A stretch of DNA of 64,000 nucleotides from Castanea sativa (GCF_040712315.1 NC_134013.1:40288501-40352500); one strand, 5' to 3'; shown: positions 1-11,795, counted from the stretch's first letter. Notes: a model not told the origin generated them from the letters alone. Made by a program: numbers and translations.

Positions 1-811
1 TATTGGTCCAATCATTGAAACAGGATACAAATATCATAGATAGATAAAAAAGAAACAAATATAGTTTAAAATATCAATGAAACTTTGTGAAAAATAAAGA
101 TTATGCTGTAAATAAAGGAAGCACCAAATTACCAATCAAAGTAAGATACTTATCCATAAACTGGCTTTGCAATGCCTCAGCTCTCCTTTGCCCTGTTCTT
201 CCTCATTCATTGGGCCAATCTCCTCTTTTATTTTATTTTTTTCCCTATATCAATATTCATGCGTCAAAAAAAAATCAAAGTTTATATTATCCCAAAATAA
301 TAATAATGGAACTAAAAATTCCAAATATTATTATATGGTAAGATGGGCCAAACAAAGAACTACAAGTACCTGCTATGAATGAAGAAGTTATTAAAGTGTT
401 CTTCCCATATGAATGGTGGTGTCCAGTGTGTTCCCAAAATCTGTTGGATTGAATAATCTGTAGAAAAGAAAAGCAATGAAAGTCAAATAGAAAACCATAG
501 ACATATCTTAGTAGAAAGAACATAAAGAAAGCGTTTATTAGAAAATACAAAAGTTTTTGTACAAAAGAAAATACCTTTACAAATATGGTGCCGACGGTAT
601 TATGGTGGTGGGATGTTGCTTGAAAGTAGGTGATGGCCTACAAATTTTCTTGCTTTGGGGCTTTGCTTGCAAATAGTGAAAAACTTGTATGAGATTTTGT
701 CTCAAATTGTTGCAAATAAACTAATAAAGTACAAGTCACCTAAAGAATCCCCATAAAATTCTAAACAGTCAAACTCTGAAAAGAAAGAAAAAAAAAACTG
801 ACTTTTCACCT

Positions 812-816
<5 letters not shown>
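1..816. other. Intergenic, nothing recognised
   Basis: AT-rich sequence with short open frames only. None has a recognisable domain or plausible coding bias. No RNA gene or element boundary was seen. Confidence 0.5.

Positions 817-861
<45 letters not shown>
817..861. repeat. (CT)n microsatellite
   Basis: An uninterrupted CT run of about 45 bp, about 40 bp before the copia-like LTR. Read from the other strand it is (AG)n. Confidence 0.95.
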
Positions 862-865
<4 letters not shown>

Positions 866-899
866 AGTTCCATCAAAACCAACTTGTAAACACCACCTC

Positions 900-2579
900 T
901 GTTAGGAAATTTAGACCTCAATTAATAGAATTAACAAGTTTTAAACCCAAGTTGTTAATTAGATTTATTATGTATAAAACTTGTTGAAACAAACAAACAT
1001 CAATGTCATGTCAATATTATGCAGTGAAAATTAAATAAATACGACAAGATATGACGACCCAGGAAAACTAATGAAACAAACTAGTTTCACAGTAAAAAAC
1101 CTGGGGGAAAACCTTCCCGAAAAGCAAGTACTATAGTAAAGAGAAGTTTCAAATTTAGTACAAAACCTTTGTCCCTAGACTCTACATTCCTCGTAGATGA
1201 ACTTACAATAGAAACCTTCTACCGCTTCAGAACCTCTGAACTCTTCAATTTGTGAACGCCACCCTTTTGATGCACGAATCCCAGTACGTGACTAACTCCT
1301 TTGCACGAATCCCAGTACGTGACTCACTCACCAACTTGAGGAAGAAGAATGTTGACTGCAAATTCTTCACATCATCAACAATAAAAATCAAGTAGCACTT
1401 GGTTACAAAACCCTAAGGCGCAAAGACGCAGCAGCTTCTTTTAGAGAGAATAAGCACTCGGTCACCTTTTACATATGTTCTCCTTGTATTCTCATGTGTG
1501 ATGGCCTCTAAAATAAGCTTTATATATGTCTAGGGTTGTGAGAAAAGTAACTCTACACAAATACATAAGCGTGGGCCGAAAATCAAATCTGAAAAATTGA
1601 TTTTCGTGATTCTCGTTAGATACCTCGATAGATAGCTATCTGTTGAGACCTGTTGCAAGCTATCGAGAGCTATTGAGAAGCTATCGAGCTATTTGTTATG
1701 AGCTATCGAGAGCTATCGAGAAGCTATCGAGCATCCAGAAGGTTTCTTAATCATTCGAAGTAGTTATCGAGATTTAATAAATCAGCACTTCTTCACTTGT
1801 TTCTTGGACAGACTTGCATGGTTTTAACACTTGAACTTGAAACCTTATTTATTGAAGTATTAAACATATCCTAGATCTACCCAAATACAAGTAAAGTGCG
1901 TTTTGTCAAAAGATTCTCGTTAGATACCTCGATAGATAGCTATCTGTTGAGACCTGTTGCAAGCTATCGAGAGCTATTGAGAAGCTATCGAGCTATTTGT
2001 TATGAGCTATCGAGAGCTATCGAGAAGCTATCGAGCATCCAGAAGGTTTCTTAATCATTCGAAGTAGCTATCGAGATTTAATAAATCAGCACTTCTTCAC
2101 TTGTTTCTTGGACAGACTTGCATGGTTTTAACACTTGAACTTGAAACCTTATTTATTGAAGTATTAAACATATCCTAGATCTACCCAAATACAAGTAAAG
2201 TGCGTTTTGTCAAAAGATTCTCGTTAGATACCTTGATAGATAGCTATCTGTTGAGACCTGTTGCAAGCTATCGAGAGCTATTGAGAAGCTATCGAGCTAT
2301 TTGTTATGAGCTATCGAGAGCTATCGAGAAGCTATCGAGCATCCAGAAGGTTTCTTAATCATTCGAAGTAGCTATCGAGATTTAATAAATCAGTACTTCT
2401 TCACTTGTTTCTTGGACAGACTTGCATGGTTTTAACACTTGAACTTGAAACCTTATTTATTGAAGTATTAAACATATCCTAGATCTACCCAAATACAAGT
2501 AAAGTGCGTTTTGTCAAAAGATTAGTCAATTACATGAAATTGACATATGTTCCTAACATGATTCACATATGTCCTAACA
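900..2579. mobile_element. Copia-like solo LTR (or long terminal repeat derivative)
   Basis: The element begins TGTTAGGA and ends TCCTAACA, a matched TG...CA terminal inverted repeat. The flanks ACCTC (895-899) and ACCCC (2580-2584) look like a 5-bp target duplication with one mismatch. No gag or pol is present and no second LTR was seen, so a solo LTR is the simplest reading. At about 1680 bp it is long because a 304-bp unit is present three times. The superfamily is inferred only from the termini; no coding region supports it. Confidence 0.65.
1611..2522. repeat. 304-bp tandem repeat, three copies
   Basis: Units start at 1611, 1915 and 2219, each opening with TCTCGTTAGATACC and ending in GTCAAAAGAT. 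The period is exactly 304 bp and the copies differ at only a few positions. Each unit contains several shorter AGCTATCGAG repeats. The array lies wholly inside the LTR-like element, so the duplications happened within it. Confidence 0.9.
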
Positions 2580-2696
2580 ACCCCTAAATCTTCAACTCTC
2601 ACCATATGGTTTTCCAAACCCTGTGTAATTTAACTCAATCACTTTTATTGTCGCAAGCTGTGAAGCTATGCAAGCACCTAGATTTACAAATACTAC

Positions 2697-2930
2697 CTAC
2701 TTCCCTTGCAAATCTGCAGCAATAAATGTGCATGCTTGGAGCCTAAAGTGAACCCCAGATGCGATCTGTTCTGTATTAGCATGTCCCATCATATTAACTT
2801 CAACAGCCGGTCTTGTGATGTCATAACATCCAAGTCCAATCAAATATATGGAATCCGAGACTACTCCTCTACCATTCCATAGTAGAGTACCAAAGCAATC
2901 CATAACCAAATAGCTGCACATGGCCTCCAA
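2697..2930 (-). pseudogene. Neutral ceramidase N-terminal fragment
   Basis: The 77-codon minus-strand frame carries YLIGLGCYDIT, VNMMGHANTEQ and GVHFRL in the order found at the N-terminus of plant neutral ceramidases (NCER), which hydrolyse ceramide to sphingosine and fatty acid. The Gly-Pro usually following the YDIT motif is changed to Arg-Pro. The similarity stops after the QGK motif and the remaining several hundred residues are absent. It is therefore a gene fragment, not a working enzyme. Whether it is a retrocopy or a transposon-captured exon cannot be decided here. Confidence 0.7.
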
Positions 2931-4240
2931 ACACTATAATTAAACATTAACCCCATTGCACTCAACCACGTAGATAAATCAAAGCTCACCTAAGTGTCCT
3001 ATATCTAATTGGTTTCTATCCACCTAAGTGTTCTATTTCTAATTGTTTTCTTTTTGGTGCTTCGTTCAAACCCTTGCCTTCCTCACCATGTGTTTTTATT
3101 TCTAAATTACAATTAATTATTGATAATGCTGATGTGTAAAATTGTGGAGAGTTTAACTAAAATTATGATGAGTAAACTTGCATGTAAGTTTGTGTTTGTA
3201 TCTATCGGGTTTTTTTATTTTTAAAGATAATTATCGGGTTTTATCCACACAAAAAAAAAAAAAAAAAGAAGAAGAAGATAAGTATCAGGTTTGTTTTGGA
3301 GAGAAAAATAGTGTTTTTAATTTTATTTTTTAAATATTGTGTTGTGCTGACGTGGAAAATTGTGGTGCCAGCAGAGACTTCGGTTATATATATACATTGA
3401 AAAACATTATATATATAGAGAGAGAGAATCTTCAATTGTGAAGAACTTATAGATTCCTAATCGTTTTAGAAATTATAAGAGAAGAAGAATTAACTTAGGA
3501 TGTATGTTTATCCACCAAAAAAAAAGTCATATAGTCATTGACCGAAATGTAAGTAATAAAAATTAAAAAAGAAGAAAGAAGGTAAGTAAATGTGGATGGC
3601 AATAAGGAAATAGGATAGACATTTTTTTTAAAAGTTATAATCAACTTAGAAGTTTAAAGTTATTCAAATAAGAAGAAGTTAAACTCAACATAACTTTATC
3701 CAAAAAAGTGATGAAGTCATAGAAGAAAAGTTGATAATAACAAAATTATATCTATAAATTTCTGCATGTGTAGTATGTTGTTGTTTTTTTAATAAACACG
3801 TAGTATTATTTTTTTTTTTTGTTAATTAAGAATTTTAATAAATGATTAGATGAAGAATTTTGATTGTAATCAAATTAAAATAGAATTTGAATTGTAATTA
3901 AAGTAAGAGTTTTATCAACTTAGAAATTAGAGAAGAAAAATTATATATATATTTTTCTTAAAATCTAAAAAAAATTGCAATATGGTGAAACTATTTGGCG
4001 CAATCACAAAATTTAAGCCTAACTTTTATTAAATATTACATGATATATATAGATAATAATAAGAATAATAAGAATAATGAACCAAAGATAAATGGTGGGA
4101 ATGGGACTTGCGGTCTGGCACAAGGAGGTAAAACAGACATAAAATAATAAATAAATAAATAAAAACCAAAGAGAATCTACACAATAATCACATGCTCAAA
4201 GAAAAAACTGGAAAAAAGAAATAGGTGAAGTTTCCTGTTT
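2931..4240. other. AT-rich intergenic region upstream of NINJA
   Basis: Long A and T runs, no coding frame with a recognisable domain and no element boundary seen. The last few hundred bases are expected to contain the distal NINJA promoter. Confidence 0.4.
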
Positions 4241-4248
4241 CCCATTAC

Positions 4249-4256
4249 TTTATACC
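4249..4256 (+). promoter_or_regulatory. Candidate TATA box of the NINJA gene
   Basis: TTTATACC lies about 70 bp before the first upstream ATG and about 100 bp before the leader-exon donor. A pyrimidine-rich stretch follows, as is usual around plant start sites. The transcription start is inferred at about 4280. Confidence 0.45.
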
Positions 4257-4279
4257 AAAACTCAACCATTCTCTTTTTC

Positions 4280-4358
4280 TCTCAAAAATCTCATTGACTG
4301 TGCTCTGTTGCAAAGCCACCATGGTCGAGGGTTTGATCTAATCTCTACTCTAATTCAG
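4280..4358 (+). other. NINJA leader exon (5' UTR exon 1, start approximate)
   Basis: A canonical donor, TTCAG/GTATCTCT, follows position 4358. The best acceptor before the coding exon is TTTTCAG at 5550-5556, giving a 1198-bp leader intron (4359-5556). A non-coding first exon followed by a long intron is common in plant regulatory genes. The 5' limit is a guess from the TATA position. Confidence 0.55.
4321..4341 (+). CDS. Upstream ORF 1 in the NINJA leader (6 codons)
   Basis: The ATG sits in GCCACCATGG, a full Kozak match, and encodes MVEGLI before a TAA. It lies entirely in leader exon 1, so it would be the first start met by a scanning ribosome if transcription begins upstream. Confidence 0.5.
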   Translation: MVEGLI

Positions 4359-5619
4359 GTATCTCTCTCTCCCCTCTGAGTTATTTATGTTATTTATTTT
4401 GAACTTTTTGTTTCTCTTTTTGGCTGTATTTGTAATACTATTGTTTCTTTTGTGGGCAATCTATTGGAATTTATGCGCTTCTTTCACTGTATATTGTCTG
4501 ATTTGAATGATGGTTTATATTTGTAAAACATGGGTATCTTGATTTTCCTTTGATCGATTGTAAATAAGTTGCTAATCATGCATCCTAACCCTTCTATTTA
4601 AGGGCTCAAGTTTGTTCCTTTCTTTCACTTTATGAAGTTTTAATATTTTGGGTATCTTCAATTTCGTTTATTTATGGCTTTGAATGCATGATTTGGTGGT
4701 TGGTAGATCTGGGACTGATTGCTAAAAAAATGTATGGAAATTTTGAGAAAGCAAATTTCTGGGTCTCATAATTTGTTGTTGTTATTGTTTCTGAAATGGA
4801 ACATTTCAGCTCCACTAAGTCATAAACATGGGTGTTTTAAGTTCAGCTGCGTCATATATGGGTGCCAACCAAATGGAATCTAAGGTTGAAATTTGTGTCT
4901 CTATACGTTTCACACTTTCTCAGCTATCAAACTAGTCTTAGTGAATAGCATTCTATTAAGTATGGAGGTGGTTCAGAGTGGTTGTTTATAAAGTTGTTTA
5001 CTTTGGCTTTCTGAAAGTGTATTGAATACTGGGTAAGTTTTGTTTTAAGTCATATGATGCCAAATTCATTTTTGTTTTAGCATAAATAATTAATTGTTAT
5101 AAATTAAGTGAGTTTGCTTGGTGTTTTTAATGGAGTGATTGGTATTCCCTACTTATCTGGGATGTGGAGTAATTTCTGTAGTTGATTGCATCTTCCACTT
5201 TCTAGCAATTACCATTTGTTGAACCATGTTGGACCTCTATATTGTCAATGTTTGTGTACACTGTACAATTTAAATGGAGCTTCTAACCTTATTTTTTTTA
5301 TAAGTAAATAAGTATCTAATGAAACTTTTAACCAGTTTATGTTTAAATTTTTTAACCAATAGTGCTTGGCTAAATGCCAATGGTTAATTAGGTTGGGTGC
5401 TGAAATTCTTTAGTTTTTGTCTTTTTTTCTTTTTAAATTTTTTCAAGGCCACGCCTAATTACAATGATTCTTTCCTCACTCTTCTACTCGTCAAATATAC
5501 TTGTGCTATTCCTGCCCATTAAATTCATATTCTTATGCGCTGCCCTTAATTTTCAGGGATATATTTTTGAGTGGGTTGCTTATTATATTAAAATTGTGAG
5601 GAAAGTAGTCTGCTCAACA

Positions 5620-5646
5620 ATGAGAACTGGAAAAGATTGTGCTTAA
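5620..5646 (+). CDS. Upstream ORF 2 in the NINJA leader (8 codons)
   Basis: It encodes MRTGKDCA and ends 31 bases before the main ATG, inside coding exon 2's 5' UTR part. Its start context (CACAATGA-like) is moderate. It and uORF 1 are the only upstream ATGs in the predicted spliced leader. Confidence 0.45.
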   Translation: MRTGKDCA

Positions 5647-5677
5647 ACTATTTTGATATACTTCAGTCTGATATATA

Positions 5678-7976
5678 ATGGAAGATGAGAACGGACTTGA
5701 CCTTGGCTTGGGTCTATCTTGTGGTGGATTGTCTGTCAAGTCCAAGGGTAAAATTGGTAGCTCATCAGATGTTAGGACAGAAGAAGGTGATAGAGGGAAT
5801 AAATTAGTGGATGATTTTAAAAACTTTCTTCAAGCTGGCACCCAGAAGCAGGACTCAAGTACAGGATCTCAAAGAAGTGATTCAGTAAAGCCTCAGGAAA
5901 ACTTTTTTAATGACCTCACTAAAACCAATGTTGAAGCAGATGTTTCTATAAACTTAAATGGGAGAGGAATCTGGGTTGCAAGCAGTAACAAGTCTGCTGA
6001 AATGGAGGAAGAAAAACGGCTAGAGGTGGGTAACAAGCGTAAGATGTTGTTTGATGAGATGAACCATCAAAAGAAGCTTGAGAGAGAAGCGCATGCTGAT
6101 TTACATGACAAGACGAGAACATCGCACATTTCTATAACAACAGAAGATGGCTCAACTGCTGAAAATGAAGATGTGGCAGAGTCTGAAGTTGAGGGTTCAA
6201 CCTCTAGGCTTGTTTCACAACATGATGATGGCTCCAAACGATTCTTTGGTGTTGGTGCTTCTTCTGAGGTTCGCGGGTTTGCTGATTCAAGTGTTCTGGA
6301 CTTAAATGGGCAGAAGAGGTTTAACAGTCCATCAGAAAATGAATTTAAACTTGGCAATGTGACCTATGGTGTTCCTTTCATCCAATCTTTAAACATGATG
6401 AATGTACCTTACTCTTTACCTGTGAAGGAGTCAAGTTCTGTTGGTGCACCCAGCACAGCAGGCCATCCACCCCCCGGTATGGTGCAGGTGATGCCTGCTG
6501 CAAGTAGTGATCGATCAGCAACACAATCTGTGAATCCTGGCAACTTGCCGCTGATGTTTGGCTATTCTCCAGTCCAGCTTCCGATGTTGGATAAGGATAA
6601 CTCGCGGGGTTTGGTTTCTCAAGCTCAACAGTTCCACCCTTCCTATGCTGGTAGAGGTCCACCAAACTCAGGTAAAATATCAAAACGTTTTTCTATTCAC
6701 TATTTTATACCTTTTGTGGAAACAAGGATTAAAATCTAATAGATGGATGTGGAGAAACTTTTTTCCAATAATCTGAATGGTTACCTGGGTTCAAGTGATA
6801 GCTGAATGGTACTAGCACCCTTTGTGATGCCTGATGTCTGTGGTTTGAATACCACTTCCCCCTTTCCCACTATTTTCCTATCCAAAAAAAAATCTCGGTG
6901 GTGACCTTACCATATTCTTCAGCACACGGGATTCAGACCTTTCTTGACCTTACTTAATTTTTGTTTTATCACCTAGCATAGGATGCAAGAATGATTTTAA
7001 CTAGAGCCCTAGAGATAACTGGGATTATACTAAACCTGAATTTGATATTTTAAAGTTTAACTATGATGGCAAGTGCTTTCCACCAAAAGCAACAAGTCGC
7101 AAGTTCGAGTCTGTGAATCATCTCTCCAAAAATTTAGGATAAGATTGCCTACCATAACCTCTCCTAGACTCTGCAAAAGTGGGAGCTTTGTGCACTGGGT
7201 ACAACCTTTTTTAAAGTTTAGCTGCTAGTAGAATATCATCATCAGATGATATGATTGCATGAGACCTCCTACGAAGTTCTGCAAAGGGACATATCTTCAA
7301 CTAGATAAATTAGAACATATTCCAGTGGCTTTAACTCTCTGGCTATTCCTTGCTATGCTGTTGTTAGAAATTCAAGCAGTTCTGCTGATACTGATTACCG
7401 TAATCAATATTTTTAGCTGTATGATATTATGTTTGACTGTCTTTGTGTATTCTTACCCCTTTTGTATTGATGTACTTGCCATTGCAAGTAATTGCGCCTA
7501 ATTCATCAGAGGCTACACAACATGATGGGAGGATTTCAGAACGGGCCAAAGGTGATGGCAAACAGCATGGCCCTGAAGAGGGGTCCTCTTCTCAGGCAGA
7601 AGAAGATGGGAAAGGAAGTAGCACAAACCTCAGGGCAAAAGATGCTACTGATCGCTTAACAGTAGATGGTTTTTCTCTCGATTTTTCAGCTATAAGGCCA
7701 GGTGTTGCAGCAGACCTGAAGTTTGGGGGATGTGGTTCTTACCCAAACTTACCATGGGTTTCTACCAAAGCTCCAGGTCCAAATGGAAGGACAATTTCAG
7801 GTGTTACTTACAAATACAACACAAACCAAATTAGGATTGTTTGTGCTTGCCATGGTTCTCATATGTCTCCTGAAGAGTTTGTTCGTCATGCTAGTGAAGA
7901 ACATGTTAATCAAGAGAATGGCACTAATCTGGCAACATTTCCTAGTAGCAATCCTGCAGCCTCTGCTCAGAGCTGA
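5678..7976 (+). CDS. NINJA: NINJA, adaptor of JAZ co-repressor complexes (two coding exons)
   Basis: In jasmonate signalling NINJA is a nuclear adaptor joining JAZ repressors to TOPLESS co-repressors. Coding exons are 5678-6671 and 7489-7976, joined in phase (one base carried over), giving about 493 residues. Family features appear in order: an N-terminal EAR repression motif, LDLGLGL at residues 7-13; a central block with KRKMLFDEMN; then DKTRTSHISITTEDGS and an acidic stretch; and a C-terminal JAZ-binding domain containing LDFSAIRPGVAADLKFGG and IRIVCACHGSHMSPEEFVRH. The start MEDENGLDLGLG matches the family start. A second acceptor 21 bp downstream (exon start 7510) keeps the frame and would remove seven residues; I prefer 7489 because it follows the better pyrimidine tract. 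ABI5-binding AFP proteins share this architecture, but the N-terminus and central block fit NINJA better. Confidence 0.9.
6797..6893 (+). mobile_element. tRNA-derived SINE in NINJA intron
   Basis: A pol III A-box-like TAGCTGAATGG is followed about 50 bp later by a B-box-like GGTTTGAATACC, and the unit ends in an A-run. It lies in the same orientation as the gene in intron 6672-7488. Confidence 0.55.
7062..7213 (+). mobile_element. Au-type SINE in NINJA intron
   Basis: The B-box AAGTTCGAGTCT and the 3' signature GGGAGCTTTGTGCACTGGGT followed by a T-run match the widespread plant Au SINE as I recall it. The copy lies in the gene's orientation. Both ends are approximate and no target duplication was defined. 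Confidence 0.7.
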
Positions 7977-9370
7977 TTCTGTGACGTTGTGTTCAACTGG
8001 ACTAATAATTCTTGACATTTGTGGAGGAAAACCTGGATGTTTTTCTCTGCACTTACAAGATTCCTCCTTTCCTCATTGTCCTTGCTTGTTATTTTTCTTC
8101 CTTGCATCAGTTGGCTTAGTTTTTGCAATCAAATATTGCAGGTTTATGTAATAATCTGCCTCCATAATTTCTTAGTCAGATTATTGTATTAGTCCTATTA
8201 CAGTAGCTTTTGAGGAAAAAAAATCTTTATCTTTGTATAAATGATACAAGTTTTAGCTGCTTTACGAATTCCAAACATGATCCTCATCCAGGTTATGGGA
8301 TTTCTCATTTTTGGAATTGGAAGTGGAATTCTAATGATGGTCAGATGGTTCCCCAAAAGGTTGGTCATGCTTTAAAGGTGAGAGTTCATGCAACTGACCA
8401 TGTGCAGTTTCATTGAAGATGATATGTGTAGACAAAATTGCGTATAATATACCCCAAGTATCTTGGTCATAACATGATGAACCTCTCTTGTGAATTCTAA
8501 TACTGGTCTGTGAAATTATCATGTACTTCATGGGTACGTACTCGTGTCTGGCTGTGGAAGATATTGCGACAAAAATTGTAATTACTCGAGATTAACACCT
8601 GCATTAGTTGTTGCTAGTTTAGATTTAACATTTCTAACCAAAAATTTTGGCGAGGTTAAACAAAATCACGTCGTGAACGTTTCCATTAGCCATTGAACTG
8701 CTGTTATTTACAGTCATCTATTAATCTTTATTCAATATTCTTACCTTTCTGATCAAACAGAAATGTCTCGAAAATTGACTCAATTAGTTGATTTATGACT
8801 TTGTAAATTAGCTTATTTATGGCTTTGTAAATCTTTTTGGTAAAACTCTTGTACTCTAGTTTATATTTATTGTTGTTACGCTTCTATTAAATCAGATCAT
8901 CTACTCATTTTCAACATTCTCTTCTTCTTTTTTTAATTCTTTTTTTTCTTATTAATGTCCCAACTTAATGTTATACTTTCTCCAATTTTTCCCCCTGTTT
9001 TACCTTTTCATCTCTTCACTATTATTTATCTTTACCCCTTTATCTTCCTTTATTTTTTACTTTTCTTATTTTCCTTCTCTTACTAAAAGTTTACAATTCT
9101 TTCTTCCATTCTATACATAATTTTCCCACAAATAATAGGCTATTTCTTTCTCTCAGTATTTTTTCTTTTCATTTTTGTATTATTTGAAATTCTATTTTGG
9201 GTTGATGTGATTAAGTTATGTTTTTTTCTTCCCTTTTATTTCATAGATGTTATCCTATTGCATTATATATTTAAAGATAGTATATAAAAATATAATGTTA
9301 TTTTATTACATGACTTTGATAATTTGGTGTTTATTACAATTTTTTTTTTTTTACTTTTTTTTTCTCATAT

Positions 9371-9372
<2 letters not shown>
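7977..9372. other. NINJA 3' UTR and T-rich downstream region
   Basis: About the first 500 bp probably form the 3' UTR; no single clear poly(A) signal decides its end. From about 8880 the plus strand is strongly T/C-rich. No further coding frame is supported. Confidence 0.4.

Positions 9373-9426
<54 letters not shown>
9373..9426. repeat. (CT)n microsatellite
   Basis: A 54-bp CT tract at the end of a long T-rich region. Confidence 0.95.
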
Positions 9427-9429
<3 letters not shown>

Positions 9430-9529
9430 AGAGTTTTGGTTTGGTTTTTGTTTGAGATAATACTTGATTATTTTGGAAGTAAGAATTTGAGTTTATAGAA
9501 AAACATAATCTTGTCTATTAATAACAGAT

Positions 9530-9830
9530 CGGCATTTGGTCCATTTTGGTCCAATTCGGTCCACTTCAGTTCAATTAGGTCCATTTGATCTACTTCGGTC
9601 AATTCAGTCCAATTCAGTCTATTTGGTCTAGTTCGGTCTATTTGGTTTGGTCTACTTTGTTCCTGTTTGATCTATTCAGTCCAATTTGGTCCATTTGGTC
9701 TACTTCAATGCATTGGGTACACTTCAGTCCAATTTGGTTCATACGGTCCACTTAGGTCTATTTGGTCAAATTTAATCCATTTGGTCTATTTGGTTCATTT
9801 GGCCTATTTTAGGTCACTTCAATCGAATTC
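9530..9830. repeat. Degenerate ~10-bp minisatellite (TTCGGTCCAA-like)
   Basis: About 300 bp are built of variants such as TTTGGTCCAT, TTCGGTCCAC, TTCAGTCCAA and TTTGGTCTAC, spaced near 10 bp. The short frames over it are repeat artefacts. Confidence 0.85.
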
Positions 9831-9875
9831 AGTGTATCTACTTAAGAATGGCAAAATACAAGTTTGGGTTGAAAA

Positions 9876-10394
9876 TATAGGTGGCAATTCGTGTTTGTAT
9901 GTCAGGTTTGTATCGTGTCGATTCATGAGTATTCGACTATATGGGTCAACACTAACCCGACATATTTATTAAACGGGTAAATACCCTAACATGACCCATT
10001 TATTAAACGGGTTAAATGTAAACCTGTTTATCACATTTTATCAAAATGAAAAAAAAAATAGTATTAAACAAATTGAGTTATGAAAAACCAAAAAAATAAA
10101 TATTTTTAGTATAAAATTCAGAAATAACAAGTAACTGCATCATAAATAATCATTCAAAACTAAAGCATATCTCAATATCACAAAAAATCAATCATAATAT
10201 GTTTTAAAAAATAAACCACAAAAACTAATAATTTTATATACCTAAGATTTAAAGGGTATATTGGTAAATTTTTATTTAATTAAACATGTCATACAGGTCA
10301 AATGGATTTCATGTAGTGGACCCACTAAGCTTCAATCCATAATCTGCTAATTTCGTGTTCGGTTTGCGAGTTGTGTCCAATTTTGCCACCCCTA
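9876..10394. mobile_element. hAT-like MITE (519 bp)
   Basis: The termini TATAGGTGGCAA (left) and TAGGGGTGGCAA (right, reverse complement) form an imperfect inverted repeat. The flanks GTTGAAAA (9868-9875) and GTTGAGAA (10395-10402) are an 8-bp target duplication with one change. There is no coding capacity. Confidence 0.75.
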
Positions 10395-10402
10395 GTTGAG
10401 AA

Positions 10403-11601
10403 TACTATTAATTATTTGAGTAATACTAATGGTAATTTTATGATAAGTTTTAGTTATCATAATAATCTTCTTAAGAAAATGAGAATTTGAATAATAATTT
10501 TTTTTAGAACTAATAATAACTTTGAAACTTAAAAATTTAATTGTCCCAAAAGAAATTAGGAAAATATAATGCATAATAACAATAGTTAGATGAATATGGA
10601 CCATTTCAAAAAAAAATAATATCAATCAAAAACATCAAAAATTATAAAATTATAAAATTATATATTTGTAAAAATCAAGTGATGAAAATTACTTTTTGAG
10701 ATTGTTTATGTTTTAGGGAGAACAAATTATCTACAATAAAATTTAGGGAATAAATTATACATATTCAATACAAGTTTGTTATGAGTTTTGATTAACAGAA
10801 TAATCTCTTTTAAGAGAATGAAAATTTTGAATAATTTATTTAAATACAAATTATACATAAACACACACATATGTATATATATTGCTTAAAAGTATGATCA
10901 ACCTCATGCAATTCATTTAAAAGTAATGACATGAAAACAAATGAGTAACTACCCTAAAGATTAGATTTGTATATTTATAGCCTTAAGGTTTAGAAAGAAT
11001 TTCTCCTTAAATTTAGTTAGACCGAAGTGTATTGAAATGCTATGTTAATGTAACTCAACAAAAGTGTAGTAATAATAAATGCTATGCTTAATATTTTAGA
11101 TATTATGAGTTTGAGATTTATATTTCTTGAAAAACTTGTCGAACTATATCATTTTTCATTAAACAAGAAAATTACCACTTTAGCTTCAAGAGAATATTAA
11201 CCTCTAAAATGATAAAAATATACTCAAAATCTCAAGAATGAATTGAATACCCACAAATCCTTCTAAATGTATTTGAAGCCTTCAAAATGATCAAAGTACT
11301 CTTGAAACCCCTAAATAAAAAATAAATTTCAAAACCCTATAATATGATCAAAATACCTTGTAAAGCTTTAAAATGGTAAATGCCTCTAAAATCTCCCAAA
11401 AAGCATCAAACCTCCAAAATGATCAAAAGGCTCCAAATCTACAAAATAGCATTTAAAATATGATATGAGGAAAATACATTCAAAACCTTTAAAGTAACTA
11501 AAATACCACTAAAACCACCAAAATGACTAAAATAACCTCAAATCCCAAAATGACAAAATGCCTTTCTAAAGCTCCAAAATACCACAATATATTTCAAAAA
11601 T

Positions 11602-11605
<4 letters not shown>
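10403..11605. other. AT-rich intergenic region, nothing recognised
   Basis: The stretch 11250-11580 is a degenerate run of AAAATGATCAAAA-like and CTCCAAAAT-like words, perhaps an old tandem repeat. No gene is supported. Confidence 0.4.

Positions 11606-11690
<85 letters not shown>
11606..11690. repeat. (GA)n microsatellite
   Basis: About 85 bp of uninterrupted GA, the longest simple repeat in the window. Confidence 0.95.
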
Positions 11691-11692
<2 letters not shown>

Positions 11693-11795
11693 TGTAACTA
11701 GATATGTGAAATAATTCTAGAGTTTGTAACTTGATGTGAACCTCAATCAACACGCTTTGAGACCCAACAAAAATATTGGAATATTTAATACCAAA

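Noticed and set aside
6067..6683. Minus-strand frames of 96 and 101 codons over NINJA exon 2
   Set aside because: They are the reverse of a conserved coding exon and have no known domain.
7723..8151. 142-codon plus-strand frame at the NINJA 3' end
   Set aside because: It is another frame of the JAZ-binding-domain exon extended into the 3' UTR.
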